Position numbers and translations under genes: made by a program. From positions 1 through 64,000 of the forward strand of contig NZ_SZVW01000015.1 in assembly GCF_007655005.1 (NCBI RefSeq): a DNA stretch of 64,000 nucleotides. Direction: 5' to 3'. Below the pieces are notes generated by a model. That model ran no database searches. It was not told the origin of the DNA and saw nothing but the letters and a program-made list of their open reading frames with translations. Each line of letters begins with the position of its first letter. Positions within the stretch are counted from its first letter, which is position 1. Positions 1 through 8,251 of this stretch are shown here, piece after piece. The DNA is from Streptomyces tibetensis. GTDB lineage: Bacteria > Actinomycetota > Actinomycetes > Streptomycetales > Streptomycetaceae.

Positions 1-61
1 CCGTGGGCAACAGCGGTTTCAGCACTGCCCACTGTGCGTCGGTCAGATCTCCACGTGGCAC
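1..61 (-). pseudogene. IS5-family transposase, N-terminal fragment at window edge
   Basis: The minus strand reads from a GTG at 61 as VPRGDLTDAQWAVLKPLLPT, the characteristic opening of IS5-type DDE transposases (DUF4096 region). The reading frame leaves the window at its left edge, so whether the rest is intact cannot be seen. A further fragment of the same type of transposase lies just upstream at 175-545, suggesting debris from one or two IS5-like elements. Confidence 0.6.
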
Positions 62-174
62 AAGCCAAGATCATCCCACCCATGATCCACTTTCGATACA
101 CACCCTAGGAGGCTGTCCTCGGCACGGGCAGCCCCTGTCGTGCGGTCGTCATGCCGAGGACCACACGTCGTGCC

Positions 175-545
175 TCAGCAAGAGATCGAGGTCGGCAACC
201 GGGTCGAGATCGCCCTACGGGCGTGGGAGCGCGGCATGCTGGGCGATTGCAGGCCCACAGCGGCGTCCCGTTCGCCGGTGTTCGCGGCCGCGACCGTGGC
301 GAGGTTGAGCAGGCTGAGGCAGTCGGTCACTGTGCCACTTGCGGCCCGGCACCTTCTTCCTGCCGTCGTAGCCGAGTGAGGCGGCTGGCGCCATTGCGGC
401 CGCCCGTACCGACGGTACGTCGATGATCTCCGTCGTGGGCTCGGCCTCACGGCCCTCCCGTTCACGGACCTCCCCCCGCAGCCGGTCGCCCGCGGCCGCC
501 CTGCGTCAGACTCCACAGCTCGCCGTCGATCTCTCGAAGCGGCGG
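175..545 (-). pseudogene. Degenerate IS5-family transposase fragment
   Basis: On the minus strand, roughly 445 down to 330, the translation contains EIIDVPSVRAAA followed by LGYDGRKKVPGRK. This corresponds to the usual D-x-Q-S-V-R-A-A and G-Y-D-G-G-K-K-V-P-G-R-K blocks around the first catalytic Asp of IS5-type transposases. Here the Gln is replaced and the frame breaks upstream of about 485, where REIDGELWSLTQ lies in another frame. No start codon, terminal repeats or target duplication could be recognised. It is a remnant without function. Confidence 0.6.
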
Positions 546-916
546 CCGGAGTGGGGTGCATCACAGAGCGCTGGCATGACCGGCCACTCCCATGCTTCAA
601 TCTAGACGTTCAAATGTCCAACATTTAGAACCCTACTTTTCCGGCGCCCTCCGATTCACCCGAGCCGCCTCTCTCCTGCGGCTCGGCAACTGAAACAAGG
701 CGCAGATCTCGACGTCGACATGCGGAACGCCACGTCACTCGGTGGTACGCCGATCATGACGTACCACCCCCTTGCCCCCCACCACCGCCGAGCCCGGCCC
801 ACGTCACCGATGGGCCACTCCAGGACGGTTCGACGGTCTCGCGGTCACACCGCGACCACAGGCCCGGTCCCCTTGGGGCCGGTTCGGAACACCTGAACAC
901 ATTACGGAAGGATGCC
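546..916. other. Non-coding stretch, no gene recognised
   Basis: No convincing coding sequence was found here. An A+T-rich pocket at about 600-650 stands out from the surrounding high-GC DNA and could be a promoter or an old insertion boundary. The last 15 bases hold the GGAAGG ribosome site of the small gene that follows. Confidence 0.4.
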
Positions 917-1105
917 ATGCGCAACACCACTCATCGCGTGAAGCTCGCGGTCGCCGCAGGGCTAGCGACCGCCGCTCTCAGCGTCGGCCTCGTCCTCATC
1001 GCCGGCTCTGGCACAACCGCTGGGGCGGCCCCGGCGCACCCGCCGGTGCCGGCCAAGTCGGTGCTCCCCCCGCCGGTGCCGGCCGGCTCGGCGACCCCCC
1101 GATAG
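917..1105 (+). CDS. Small secreted Pro/Ala-rich peptide (unknown)
   Basis: This 62-residue product starts at an ATG preceded by GGAAGG with a five-base spacer. Residues 1-37 form a classical Sec signal: a positive start (MRNTTHRVK), a hydrophobic stretch of about 22 residues and an A-G-A-A cleavage-like site. What remains is a Pro/Val/Ala tail with two copies of PPVPA. The DNA there repeats a short CCGCCGGTGCCGGCC block. No family is recognised. It may be a genuine tiny exported peptide or the export-signal stump of a longer gene whose body has been lost; the IS debris on both sides favours the latter. Confidence 0.4.
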   Translation: MRNTTHRVKLAVAAGLATAALSVGLVLIAGSGTTAGAAPAHPPVPAKSVLPPPVPAGSATPR

Positions 1106-1244
1106 ACACGGGGGTGATTTTGAGCCTCCGCCGGACTCACAGCGGTTCATCCTGCCTCTTCATTTGCTCTTGGAGGAGCACGCAGCTGGCTACGCGCCAT
1201 TGCACTCGCTTCCTGATGACGTGGACTGGCTGAAAGGACTGTGC

Positions 1245-1284
1245 GATGGATGTCAGTGCATCAGCTTCCGCACTGACATCCATC
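1245..1284. repeat. Perfect 15-bp inverted repeat (hairpin)
   Basis: GATGGATGTCAGTGC at 1245-1259 is exactly complementary to 1270-1284, separated by a 10-base loop. A short T run follows on the plus strand. It could be a factor-independent terminator for the small gene upstream or an end structure of a lost mobile element. Confidence 0.6.
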
Positions 1285-1430
1285 GACGAGTTTGGCGCGG
1301 TCGACCTCGCGTTCCATCGTGACTGTCTCGACGACGGCCGAACGCTGGCTCAGTCAAGATTTCCGTGAAGCCGGTCATGCTTCCGTGCGCCGGCGACACT
1401 CCGTCACTGGTGGAGCGATACTCGGCGCGT

Positions 1431-2160
1431 GTGAGGAGCTGCTGAAGACGGTATTGCCGCACCTGGGCGGAGTGCTGGTGGAGGAAGTGAGCCCCGAGGG
1501 CGGGGTGTTATGCATTGTGGCGAGAACCCCGGGGTCGGCTTCGGCGTCGTGCCCGGACTGCGGGGTACCGTCGAGGCGACGGCACAGCGGGTACCAGCGC
1601 CGTCTCGCGGACGGCGCGGTCGGCGGGCGGCAGGTGTCCATGGAGCTGACCGTCCGCCGGCTGTTCTGCGATGCGCCGGAGAGTGTCCGGGTGACCTTCG
1701 CCGAACAGGTCGAGGGGCTGACCGTGCGTTATGGGCGCCGAACTCCGCAGATCAGGGGCTTGTTGAATGCGATCTCGGTGGCTTTGGCCGGTCGGGCGGG
1801 TGAGCGGCTCGCAGCCCGGCTGCCGGCACCGGTCAGCCGGACCACGCTGTTGGGGCTGGTCATGGCGCTGCCTGATCCGCCCGCCGGGATGCCCCGGGCG
1901 CTCGGTGTTGACGAGTTCGCCACCCGCAAGGGGCACAAGTACGGGACTGGAGACTGTGCTGGTGGATTGCGAGACGCACGCCCCGATCGACCTCCTTCCG
2001 GATCGGGAGGCGGCCACCTTCGCCGCCTGGCTCGCCAACCATCCTGGAGTGGAGATCATCTGCCGCGACCGGAGCGGGCGCCTTCGCCACCATGAGAGGC
2101 GATCCGCCGGGCGCCGGGAGCCACGGCGTCGACAAGCGCCACCTCGGTCCGCTGCCAACA
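1431..2160 (+). pseudogene. ISL3-family transposase, frameshifted and truncated
   Basis: Conceptual translation matches ISL3-family transposases. It has a zinc-finger-like CPDCGVPSRRRHS near the N terminus, then VRRLFCDAP, TFAEQVEGLT, RYGRRTPQIRGL, ALAGRAGERLA and LGVDEFATRKGHKYGT. A frameshift near 1945 moves the continuation to another frame (TVLVDCETHAPIDLLPDREA, then VEIICRDRSG). After about 2080 several more shifts scramble the text, and roughly the C-terminal half of a normal 400-500 residue protein is missing. The original start was probably the GTG near 1431. A sequence resembling a terminal repeat lies near 1349-1375, but no right end was found. Confidence 0.75.
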
Positions 2161-2169
2161 AGCGTGTTC

Positions 2170-2204
2170 CCGTTCGCCGTTCGCCGTTCGCCGTTCGCCG
2201 CTCG
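2170..2204. repeat. 7-bp tandem repeat
   Basis: Four perfect copies of CCGTTCG occupy 2170-2197, and a fifth copy with one change (CCGCTCG) follows. It sits at the ragged 3' end of the ISL3 remnant and does not divide by three, so it looks like slippage-generated sequence in non-coding DNA. Confidence 0.7.
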
Positions 2205-2250
2205 CCCCGGGACCGCGCATCCTGTTCGCGCCACGCACCTGGCTGAACAC

Positions 2251-3828
2251 TCAGGTGTATCCGAGTAGCGTGCGGACGGCGGAGCGGACGATGTCGCTCG
2301 GATCTACGGCGAGGCTGCACGATCGCCATGCGACGAACCCGTCGGGACGAACCAGCAACGCGCCATCTGCCTCGGTGCCCGCCATCTCGGTGAACACGGC
2401 GGAGTCACCGTCGACCATGGCCGCCGTGATCTGCCGTACTTGCAGGTCCAGGCCATCTGTATCTGCTGTGAGCCAGCCGGCACCCTTCGGCCCGGCCAGC
2501 AGAGTCCATTGCGCACCGACGATGTCGAGTGTGGACCGTTGGCGGTCACCGTTGGTGAGCCATCGATGCGGCAGGCGGCAGCCAGGTACCGCCTGGTCGT
2601 CAAGGACGTCGGCCTCCGCGGTCGCATCGGTGAGTACGGCGCCGGAGTCATAGCGGTAGAACATCATCGCGCGCAGGTAGTCGGCGGCCAGTCGCGCGTA
2701 CAGCTGGGTGGTGTCCTGTTGGGCCTGGCCTCCGCGGTGCATGCCCTGGGAGACTGCCAGCGACGCCTCGGCGGCGGCTCGGCGTTCGGGCTCGTAGCTG
2801 TCAAGAAGGGTCTCGTCGGCTCGTCCGTGCAGTACCGCGGCGAGTTTCCAGGCGAGGTTGTGCCCGTCCTGGATGCCGGTGTTCATGCCCAGCCCGCCGG
2901 CGGAGCTCTGCACATGGGCGGCGTCACCGGCCAGGAAAACCCGACCGTGACGCAGCTGCGAGGCGATGCCGAAAGCGGCCTCCCACGCGTTGCACTCGAT
3001 CAGGTCGATCGGCACTGTGTCGTCGCCGATCGCGGCGCGCAGCAGGCTCAGGGTCTTCTGCGGCGACAACTGGACGAGCTCGGCGGGCTTACCGGGGTAA
3101 TCCATGATGTGAGAGGACCAGTGGTCCCCTGCCGCGCTTTTCGCGAGCAGCGTGCAGTAGACCTGTTCGTTGCGAACGAAACAGAAGTCCGTAGCGGACT
3201 CCGGCAGCAGGCGGCGCAGGTCGGCGCGGAAGAAGGCGGTGTTCAGCCGGGCGGCGACCTGCCGGTCGGGCACGCCGATCCCGAGCAGATTCCGCACGCG
3301 GCTGTGGGAGCCGTCTGCCCCGACGAGGTAGCTACTGACCACCTGGTGCTCGCGCCCGGTGTCGGCATCGACCACCTGGACACGCACCTCTTCGGCATCG
3401 GCGGCGAGGCCGACGAACTCGACGCCGAACCGGATCTGCCCACCAAGGCGTCGCAACTCCTCCAACGCCATTCGCTGCACCTCGTACTGCGTCATCATGC
3501 GGCTGCTGCCGACCGGACTGCACGTGGCCAGCCGATCCGCGTAGCGGTCCGGCATGCCTGCCCGATTCTGTACGGCGCCCACCGCGCTGTCCTTGAACAT
3601 CGACCGCAGCGGCAGCGGACCATCCCAGCACACTCGATCCAGCACCGGCCCCAACCCGTTCGCCCGGAACAGCTCCAACGTACGCATACTCGTGTTGGCG
3701 CGCGGCGGACCACTGAGCGGGTCCTTCTTGTCCAGCACCAGCACCCGGACGCCCCGATCCGCCAGGAACAACGCGGTCGACAGCCCCACCGGCCCGGCGC
3801 CGACGACCACTACCTCGTACCGTTCCAC
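2251..3828 (-). CDS. FAD-dependent aromatic monooxygenase (PheA/TfdB-type)
   Basis: This 525-residue flavoprotein probably hydroxylates an aromatic or polyketide substrate using NAD(P)H and oxygen in the cytoplasm. It shows the FAD-binding GAGPVG at its N terminus, the second flavin motif GADGSHSRVR, and the GDAAH motif continuing into GGLGMNTGIQDGHNLAWKL. The C-terminal tail ends in LLVRPDGFVAWR, as in the thioredoxin-like domain of this class (rifampicin and polyketide hydroxylases). The GTG at 3828 is preferred because GGAGGAC lies just upstream; an ATG farther out would run into the regulator gene. It is divergent from a MerR gene, the likely local regulator. The substrate cannot be read from sequence. 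Confidence 0.85.
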   Translation of the reverse strand: MERYEVVVVGAGPVGLSTALFLADRGVRVLVLDKKDPLSGPPRANTSMRTLELFRANGLGPVLDRVCWDGPLPLRSMFKDSAVGAVQNRAGMPDRYADRLATCSPVGSSRMMTQYEVQRMALEELRRLGGQIRFGVEFVGLAADAEEVRVQVVDADTGREHQVVSSYLVGADGSHSRVRNLLGIGVPDRQVAARLNTAFFRADLRRLLPESATDFCFVRNEQVYCTLLAKSAAGDHWSSHIMDYPGKPAELVQLSPQKTLSLLRAAIGDDTVPIDLIECNAWEAAFGIASQLRHGRVFLAGDAAHVQSSAGGLGMNTGIQDGHNLAWKLAAVLHGRADETLLDSYEPERRAAAEASLAVSQGMHRGGQAQQDTTQLYARLAADYLRAMMFYRYDSGAVLTDATAEADVLDDQAVPGCRLPHRWLTNGDRQRSTLDIVGAQWTLLAGPKGAGWLTADTDGLDLQVRQITAAMVDGDSAVFTEMAGTEADGALLVRPDGFVAWRSCSLAVDPSDIVRSAVRTLLGYT

Positions 3829-3867
3829 GATGTCCTCCTCTTCGATCATGTTGCGACCAGCGTGCCC

Positions 3868-3885
3868 GCTCAAGTCGGCTTGAGC
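3868..3885. promoter_or_regulatory. Dyad in the FMO/MerR divergent promoter
   Basis: GCTCAAG-TCGG-CTTGAGC is a perfect dyad with 7-bp arms and a 4-bp centre, midway between the monooxygenase start and the MerR start. MerR regulators bind such dyads between promoter elements, so this is the best candidate operator for the divergent pair. Confidence 0.55.
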
Positions 3886-3898
3886 GCAACCTGCAATC

Positions 3899-4339
3899 AT
3901 GGTGGCCATGCGCTACTCGATCAGCGAGGTGGCGCGGTACTTCGGCACCGCCGTATCCGCGTTGCGCTACTACGACCAGATCGGCCTGCTACGTCCAGCC
4001 GGTAGACGCGGGACCGTCCGTGCCTACGGCCGCGACGAGCTGTACCGGCTCGCACTCATCCAGTTGCTGCACCAGGACGGCATGATGAGCCTGGCGGAGA
4101 CCGCCACCGCGATCTCCGGAAATCAGACCGGCGACCAGACCGCCGGCAGGCTGGTCATCGCCGAGTCCATGCGCGAGATGCAACACCAGATACAGCGGCT
4201 CCGCGAATCGGAACAAGTGCTCGAACACCTGCTCACTTGCCCCCGCAAGGACCCCATCCGGGACTGTCCTGTCCTCCGGGCGCAACTGGAGCACACGGTC
4301 GACACCGCAATCGGCACCGTGGATGGCGGGTCCCCATGA
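3899..4339 (+). CDS. MerR-family transcriptional regulator
   Basis: This 146-residue protein opens with the MerR winged-helix region (YSISEVARYFGTAVSALRYYDQIGLL, quoted in part: SISEVARYFG and LRYYDQIGLL). A helical dimerisation stretch follows around residues 80-115 (MREMQHQIQRLRESEQVLEHLL). The C-terminal Cys residues are scattered and do not form a clear metal site, so the effector is more likely organic than a metal. An alternative ATG at 3908 would give MRYSISEV. Neither start has a good ribosome site, and a leaderless message is possible. Its divergent arrangement with the flavin monooxygenase suggests it controls that gene. Confidence 0.85.
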   Translation: MVAMRYSISEVARYFGTAVSALRYYDQIGLLRPAGRRGTVRAYGRDELYRLALIQLLHQDGMMSLAETATAISGNQTGDQTAGRLVIAESMREMQHQIQRLRESEQVLEHLLTCPRKDPIRDCPVLRAQLEHTVDTAIGTVDGGSP

Positions 4340-4499
4340 CCGTGGCCCTGAGGTGGCGTGTGATGTTTGTTCGCGCCGACCGTTTGAATGCGCTTGGTCG
4401 CTATTTGTTGCCAACATGTACGACCTGAAGGGCCTGGAAGCTCCCTGCTGGACCACCCATCGCTCGGGCTGCGGGATGAAGCCCATGCCCCGGTCGTCC

Positions 4500-4690
4500 G
4501 AGTTGCGGCAGACCGGGCAACCTCATCCGCCGGCGCCGCACGAACGACGACTTCGATCGCGACAACTTCCGCGTCGGCTGCGACCGCCGACAGGGCGCCT
4601 GTCCCGGGGCCAGGAGGTCAGCAAGGGCTGGCACGGCCCCTGTCCGGTATCCCCGCCCACCGCGGTAGATTCCGGCCGACCGGTCGTCAG
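4500..4690 (+). pseudogene. IS1182-type transposase fragment
   Basis: Two plus-strand frames together read as a short piece resembling IS1182-family transposases: DFDRDNFRVGCDRRQGACPG, then after a one-base shift GQEVSKGWHGPCP. In the family this corresponds to the block F-x-x-D-x-x-x-x-x-x-x-C-P-x-G-x-x-S-x-x-W-x-P. Nothing on either side extends it. The stretch 4340-4500 holds no recognisable gene. Confidence 0.4.
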
Positions 4691-5373
4691 GCCGGGTGGC
4701 TCGAAGTGCCGGTGACGACGTCCACCGCGTGGCGGCGGTGGGCGGCGAAGAGAGGGAGGGCGGCCTGGGGGTCGCGGGCGCGTAGAGCGGCGGCCAGTGC
4801 GTGGTGCTCCTGGGGGATGCAGCCGAGGTAGCCCTCGGTGCTGAGACCGATGCGGGTCAGCAGGAACAGGTGGACCTGGCAGCGGATGGTCTCCCAGGCC
4901 GCGCCGAGACGCTGGTGGCCGGTGGCGGCGAACACGGCGTCGTGGAAGGCGATGTCCAGGCGGACCATGGCGTGCGGGTCCGTCGTGCGATCCATCACGA
5001 CGGCCGCCTTCTCGATGGCGGCGAGGTCCTCCTCCGAGGCGTGCGTGATGACCTGCTGGACGGCGAGGTCCTCCAGCGCGCCGCGCAGGCTGTCGAGCTC
5101 GGCGACATCCTCGGCGGACAGCGTCGTGACCACGGTGCCGCGGTGCCAGGCGCAGTGCACAAGCCCCTCGCGCTCCAGTACGCGCAGAGCCTCACGCACC
5201 GGACCCCTGCTGACCTGCAGCACGCCGGAGAGTTCGACCTCACGCAGCGGTGCCCCGGGGGCGTATGCACCGCTGAAGATCGCCTCCCGGATCCGGTCGG
5301 CGACCTCGTCGGCCAGTCCGCGACGGCGGGCGGGGGCCACCACGCGATCTCCTGTGAGTTGCATCTTCTCCAT
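4687..5373 (-). CDS. GntR-family regulator, FCD (FadR/VanR) type
   Basis: This 228-residue protein has an N-terminal winged helix (LADEVADRIREAIFSGAYAPG, in part, then VSRGPVREALRVLEREGLV) and an FCD ligand-binding domain. The latter has the usual metal-linked pattern D-x-x-FH (LDIAFHDAVFAATGH) and later His residues (EHHALAAALR, AHRRH). Such regulators usually repress a neighbouring catabolic operon and respond to a small carboxylate. It is divergent from the NAD(P)-binding/RidA/OYE operon. The promoter reads TTGACA, 17 bases, TGTTAA, with the -10 only about nine bases before the ATG, so the message may be leaderless or nearly so. Confidence 0.88.
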   Translation of the reverse strand: MEKMQLTGDRVVAPARRRGLADEVADRIREAIFSGAYAPGAPLREVELSGVLQVSRGPVREALRVLEREGLVHCAWHRGTVVTTLSAEDVAELDSLRGALEDLAVQQVITHASEEDLAAIEKAAVVMDRTTDPHAMVRLDIAFHDAVFAATGHQRLGAAWETIRCQVHLFLLTRIGLSTEGYLGCIPQEHHALAAALRARDPQAALPLFAAHRRHAVDVVTGTSSHPA

Positions 5374-5378
5374 GTAGC

Positions 5379-5415
5379 GATGTTAACATTTTGACGTTGT
5401 CGCAATGTCAACATT
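5379..5415. promoter_or_regulatory. Twin GntR operator boxes over the divergent promoter
   Basis: ATGTTAACAT (5380-5389, within a 12-base palindromic box) and AATGTCAACATT (5404-5415) are two nearly identical palindromes whose centres lie 25 bp apart. On the minus strand they overlap the -10 (TGTTAA) and -35 (TTGACA) of the GntR gene, so binding would block its own transcription. A TTGACG hexamer at 5391-5396 could serve as the plus-strand -35. Confidence 0.65.
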
Positions 5416-5463
5416 GGGACAATCGAGGTGAATGATGGTCCGGCCAGGAGAGAGGCGATTTCC

Positions 5464-6111
5464 ATGAAGGTGTTCCAGATCGGTGCCGCCGGAGGTGTCG
5501 GCAGGAGGCTCGCCGGCCTGCTGTCCGAGCGCGGTGACGAGGTGACCGGCATGCACCGCAGCCCGGCCCAGGCCGACACGATTCGCGCGACCGGTGCGAC
5601 GCCGGTGACCGGCGACCTGATCGCCGACTCCGTGGAAGAGCTCGCGGGCAAGCTCGCCGGGCACGACGCGGTGGTGTTCTCGGCCGGCGCCCACGGAACC
5701 GGCATGGACAAGACCACGCTCATCGACGGCAGGGGCCTGGAGAAGGCAGCCGACGCGGCTGCCGCCGCCGGGGTGACACGGTTCGTCCTGGTCTCGGTCT
5801 TCCCCGACGCCCTGCGTGGCGGCGAGGGCGGTGAGGGCTTCGAGCACTACATCAAGGTCAAGAAGAGCGCCGACGTGTACCTGGCGCGCACCGATCTCGA
5901 CTGGCTGATCGTGCGTCCCGGAACCCTGCTGGACACCCCCGGCAGGGGCCGGGTCACCGCGGGGCCCGCCGTCGAGTACGGCGACGTGCACCGCGACGAT
6001 GTCGCCGCGTTCATCGACGCCGCCCTGCACGAGCCCGCCCTCAGCCGCGTCATCGTCGAGCTGACCTCCGGCGCCACCCCCGTCGCAGACGCGGTCGCCC
6101 GCCTCGCCTGA
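5464..6111 (+). CDS. NAD(P)-binding atypical SDR (NmrA/YwnB-like)
   Basis: This 215-residue protein begins MKVFQIGAAGGVGRRLA, a Rossmann-fold G-x-x-G-x-x-G dinucleotide site, and continues with VTGDLIAD and VFSAGAHGTGMDK. It matches the short NAD(P)-binding proteins of the NmrA-like/atypical SDR group, which act as reductases, epimerases or redox sensors. A start at 5464 places the glycine motif at the N terminus as usual and has AGGAGAG upstream. It is first in a plus-strand operon behind the GntR operators; the next gene follows after about 50 bases. Confidence 0.8.
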   Translation: MKVFQIGAAGGVGRRLAGLLSERGDEVTGMHRSPAQADTIRATGATPVTGDLIADSVEELAGKLAGHDAVVFSAGAHGTGMDKTTLIDGRGLEKAADAAAAAGVTRFVLVSVFPDALRGGEGGEGFEHYIKVKKSADVYLARTDLDWLIVRPGTLLDTPGRGRVTAGPAVEYGDVHRDDVAAFIDAALHEPALSRVIVELTSGATPVADAVARLA

Positions 6112-6163
6112 GCCCGGCGCTCCCACCCACCCCCGCATCACCCACCAGAGAAGGACAAGCACC

Positions 6164-6565
6164 ATGACCGTGATCGATTCCTACAGCCACGGCGTCTCCG
6201 GCGAGCGCGAGTTCGGCTTCGCCCAGGCCATCAAGGTCGACCACACGATCTACGTCTCGGGCCAGCTCTCCCACGACGACGAGGGCAACTTCCTCCACCC
6301 GGGCGACTTCGACGCCCAGAGCGCGCAGGTCTTCGCCAACTTCGAGAAGGTCCTCGCCCACTACGGCGCCACCCGCAACCAGGTTGTCTCCGAGACCCAG
6401 TACATCGTGGACCTGCCGAAGTACAACAACGCGATGGCGGCCGCCAACCTGGCCTACTTCGGCGACCACCGCCCCACCAGCAGCACCATCGGCGTCGCGT
6501 CGCTGTTCTTCCCCGGCCAGCTCATCGAGACCAACTTCGTCCTCGACACCCGTCTGCCCGCCTGA
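6164..6565 (+). CDS. RidA-family (YjgF) protein
   Basis: This 133-residue protein matches the Rid/YjgF fold: VDHTIYVSGQLSHD, FANFEKVLAHYGA, QYIVDLPKYNNAMAAANLAYFG, and a C-terminal E-x-N-F-V-L-D-T-R. RidA proteins deaminate reactive enamine/imine intermediates; relatives inside catabolic operons often act on pathway intermediates. A well-placed AGAAGGA precedes the ATG. Its stop codon overlaps the next ATG by one base (TGATG), so the two genes are translationally coupled. Confidence 0.9.
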   Translation: MTVIDSYSHGVSGEREFGFAQAIKVDHTIYVSGQLSHDDEGNFLHPGDFDAQSAQVFANFEKVLAHYGATRNQVVSETQYIVDLPKYNNAMAAANLAYFGDHRPTSSTIGVASLFFPGQLIETNFVLDTRLPA

Positions 6566-6999
6566 TGGCACAGGCGTACTGGGGCTCAGTCTTCACCAGC
6601 TCCGCAGACCAGACCTGGGCCGTCGTCCGGCAGTTCAACGGCCTGCCCGACTGGCACCCGGCCATCCGGGCGAGCGAGATCACCGGCGGCGGCGACGGTC
6701 TCACCCCCGGTGCGATCCGGGTCCTCACCGGGGTGGACGGCAGCGTCTACCGGGAACGGCTCGTGGACCTGGACGACACCGCCCGGAAGCTGAGTTACGA
6801 GATCGTCGAGGCGCCGCTGCCGGTCCGCGGCTACCGCTCGACGCTGCACGTCCAGCCCGTCGCCGACACCGGCGGCGCCTTCCTCAGCTGGTACGCCACC
6901 TTCGATCCGGCCGAGGGCACCACCGCCCACCAAGCCACCACGGTCCTCGAAGCGGCCTACGCCGCCGCCCTCGCGGGCCTCCACACGATCATCGCCTGA
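6565..6999 (+). CDS. SRPBCC-family protein (polyketide cyclase/START-like)
   Basis: This 144-residue protein has the SRPBCC helix-grip pattern: an N-terminal SADQTWAVVRQFNGLPDWHPAI, a central strand set (ERLVDLDDTARKLSYEIVEAPLPV) and a final long helix (TTVLEAAYAAALAGLHTII). Members bind hydrophobic ligands or act as cyclases and dehydratases. No catalytic residue can be assigned. It overlaps the RidA stop by one base and is followed by the Old Yellow Enzyme, so it probably handles an intermediate of the same pathway. Confidence 0.8.
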   Translation: MAQAYWGSVFTSSADQTWAVVRQFNGLPDWHPAIRASEITGGGDGLTPGAIRVLTGVDGSVYRERLVDLDDTARKLSYEIVEAPLPVRGYRSTLHVQPVADTGGAFLSWYATFDPAEGTTAHQATTVLEAAYAAALAGLHTIIA

Positions 7000-7063
7000 C
7001 ACCGGGCGGCAGCCGCCCCGTGTGACGACACCGATCACCGACCACGAAAGAAGCACCCCCCAC

Positions 7064-8173
7064 ATGAGTTCCCTGTTCACCCCCCTCACCCTGCGTTCCC
7101 TGTCGATACCCAACCGGGTGTGGATGTCCCCGATGTGCATGTACTCCGCCGCCCCAGAAGGCGAGAAGACCGGGGTGCCGACCGACTTCCACCTCACCCA
7201 CCTGGCCTCCCGTGCCGCCGGCGGCGCCGGTCTGGTGATGGCCGAGGCCACCGGCGTCCGGCCCGACGGGCGCATCAGCCCCTGGGACCTGGGCCTGTGG
7301 AACGACCGCCAGCAGGAGGCGTTCACCCGCATCACCGAGGCCATCAAGGCCCACGGCGCCGTCCCTGCCATCCAACTGGCCCACGCCGGCCGCAAGGCAT
7401 CGGTGGACAAGCCCTGGCTGTCCGACCGCTACCTGAACGAGGACGAGAACGGCTGGCAGCCCGTCGCCCCCAGCCCGATCGCCTACGACGGACTGGCCGT
7501 CCCGCACGAGCTGACCGTGGACGAGATCAGGCAGCTCGTACGTGACTTCGCGGACGCCGCGCGGCGCGCGCTGGCCGCCGGGTTCCAGGTGGTCGAGGTG
7601 CACGGCGCCCACGGCTACCTGATCAACTCCTTCCTCTCTCCGGCCTCCAACCACCGCACCGACGCCTACGGTGGCAGCTTCGAGAACCGGATCCGCTTCG
7701 CCCTGGAGATTGTCGACGCGGTCCGCGCGGTGTGGCCCGAGGACCTGCCGGTGTTCTTCCGCACCTCGGCCACCGACTGGCTGACCGAGAACCCGGAGGA
7801 CGAGCGCGAGGGCTGGACTGGGGAGGACACCGTCCGCCTCGCCAAGGAACTCCACGCCCACGGCGTTGACCTGGTGGACGTGTCCACCGGCGGCATGGTC
7901 CGCGACGCGAAGATCGTCGCCGGGCCGAACTACCAGGTGCCCTTCGCGGACCAGGCCCGCAACCAGGCCGGCATCCCCACCGCCGCCGTCGGCATCATCA
8001 CCGAGCCGCAGCAGGCCGAGGACATCATCACAGGCGGGCAGGCCGACGCCGTCTTCCTCGGCCGCGAACTGCTCCGCAACCCCTACTGGGCCCAGCACGC
8101 CGCGCTCGCGCTCGGCGCCGAGCCGACCTGGCCCGACCAGTACGCCTACGTCGTCAAGCGCCGCAAACGCTGA
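7064..8173 (+). CDS. Old Yellow Enzyme, YqjM-like NADH:flavin oxidoreductase
   Basis: This 369-residue FMN TIM-barrel enzyme reduces activated C=C bonds. The thermophilic-like (YqjM) subgroup is indicated by MSPMCMY with Cys25 and Tyr27, IQLAHAGRKAS, the FMN/substrate region HGAHGYLINSFLSP, and DAYGGSFENRIRF. The ATG at 7064 is chosen because it gives the family's normal N terminus; a GTG at 7022 would add unrelated residues. It lies in the same plus-strand run as the SRPBCC and the SDR, with gaps of 64 and 78 bases. Confidence 0.92.
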   Translation: MSSLFTPLTLRSLSIPNRVWMSPMCMYSAAPEGEKTGVPTDFHLTHLASRAAGGAGLVMAEATGVRPDGRISPWDLGLWNDRQQEAFTRITEAIKAHGAVPAIQLAHAGRKASVDKPWLSDRYLNEDENGWQPVAPSPIAYDGLAVPHELTVDEIRQLVRDFADAARRALAAGFQVVEVHGAHGYLINSFLSPASNHRTDAYGGSFENRIRFALEIVDAVRAVWPEDLPVFFRTSATDWLTENPEDEREGWTGEDTVRLAKELHAHGVDLVDVSTGGMVRDAKIVAGPNYQVPFADQARNQAGIPTAAVGIITEPQQAEDIITGGQADAVFLGRELLRNPYWAQHAALALGAEPTWPDQYAYVVKRRKR

Positions 8174-8251
8174 CCTCCCCACCCCGTACAGCCTCCGCCG
8201 CCCTGCCCCCACCAGGAAAGGCGCGCTGAACCACCGCACCGGGAGATCCCC

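Noticed and set aside
2170..2204. CRISPR-like repeat
   Set aside because: Units are 7 bases with no spacers; it is a simple tandem repeat.
2440..4005. Long plus-strand open frame of 521 codons
   Set aside because: It is antisense to the flavin monooxygenase, shows no domain motifs and is explained by the high G+C third positions of the real gene.
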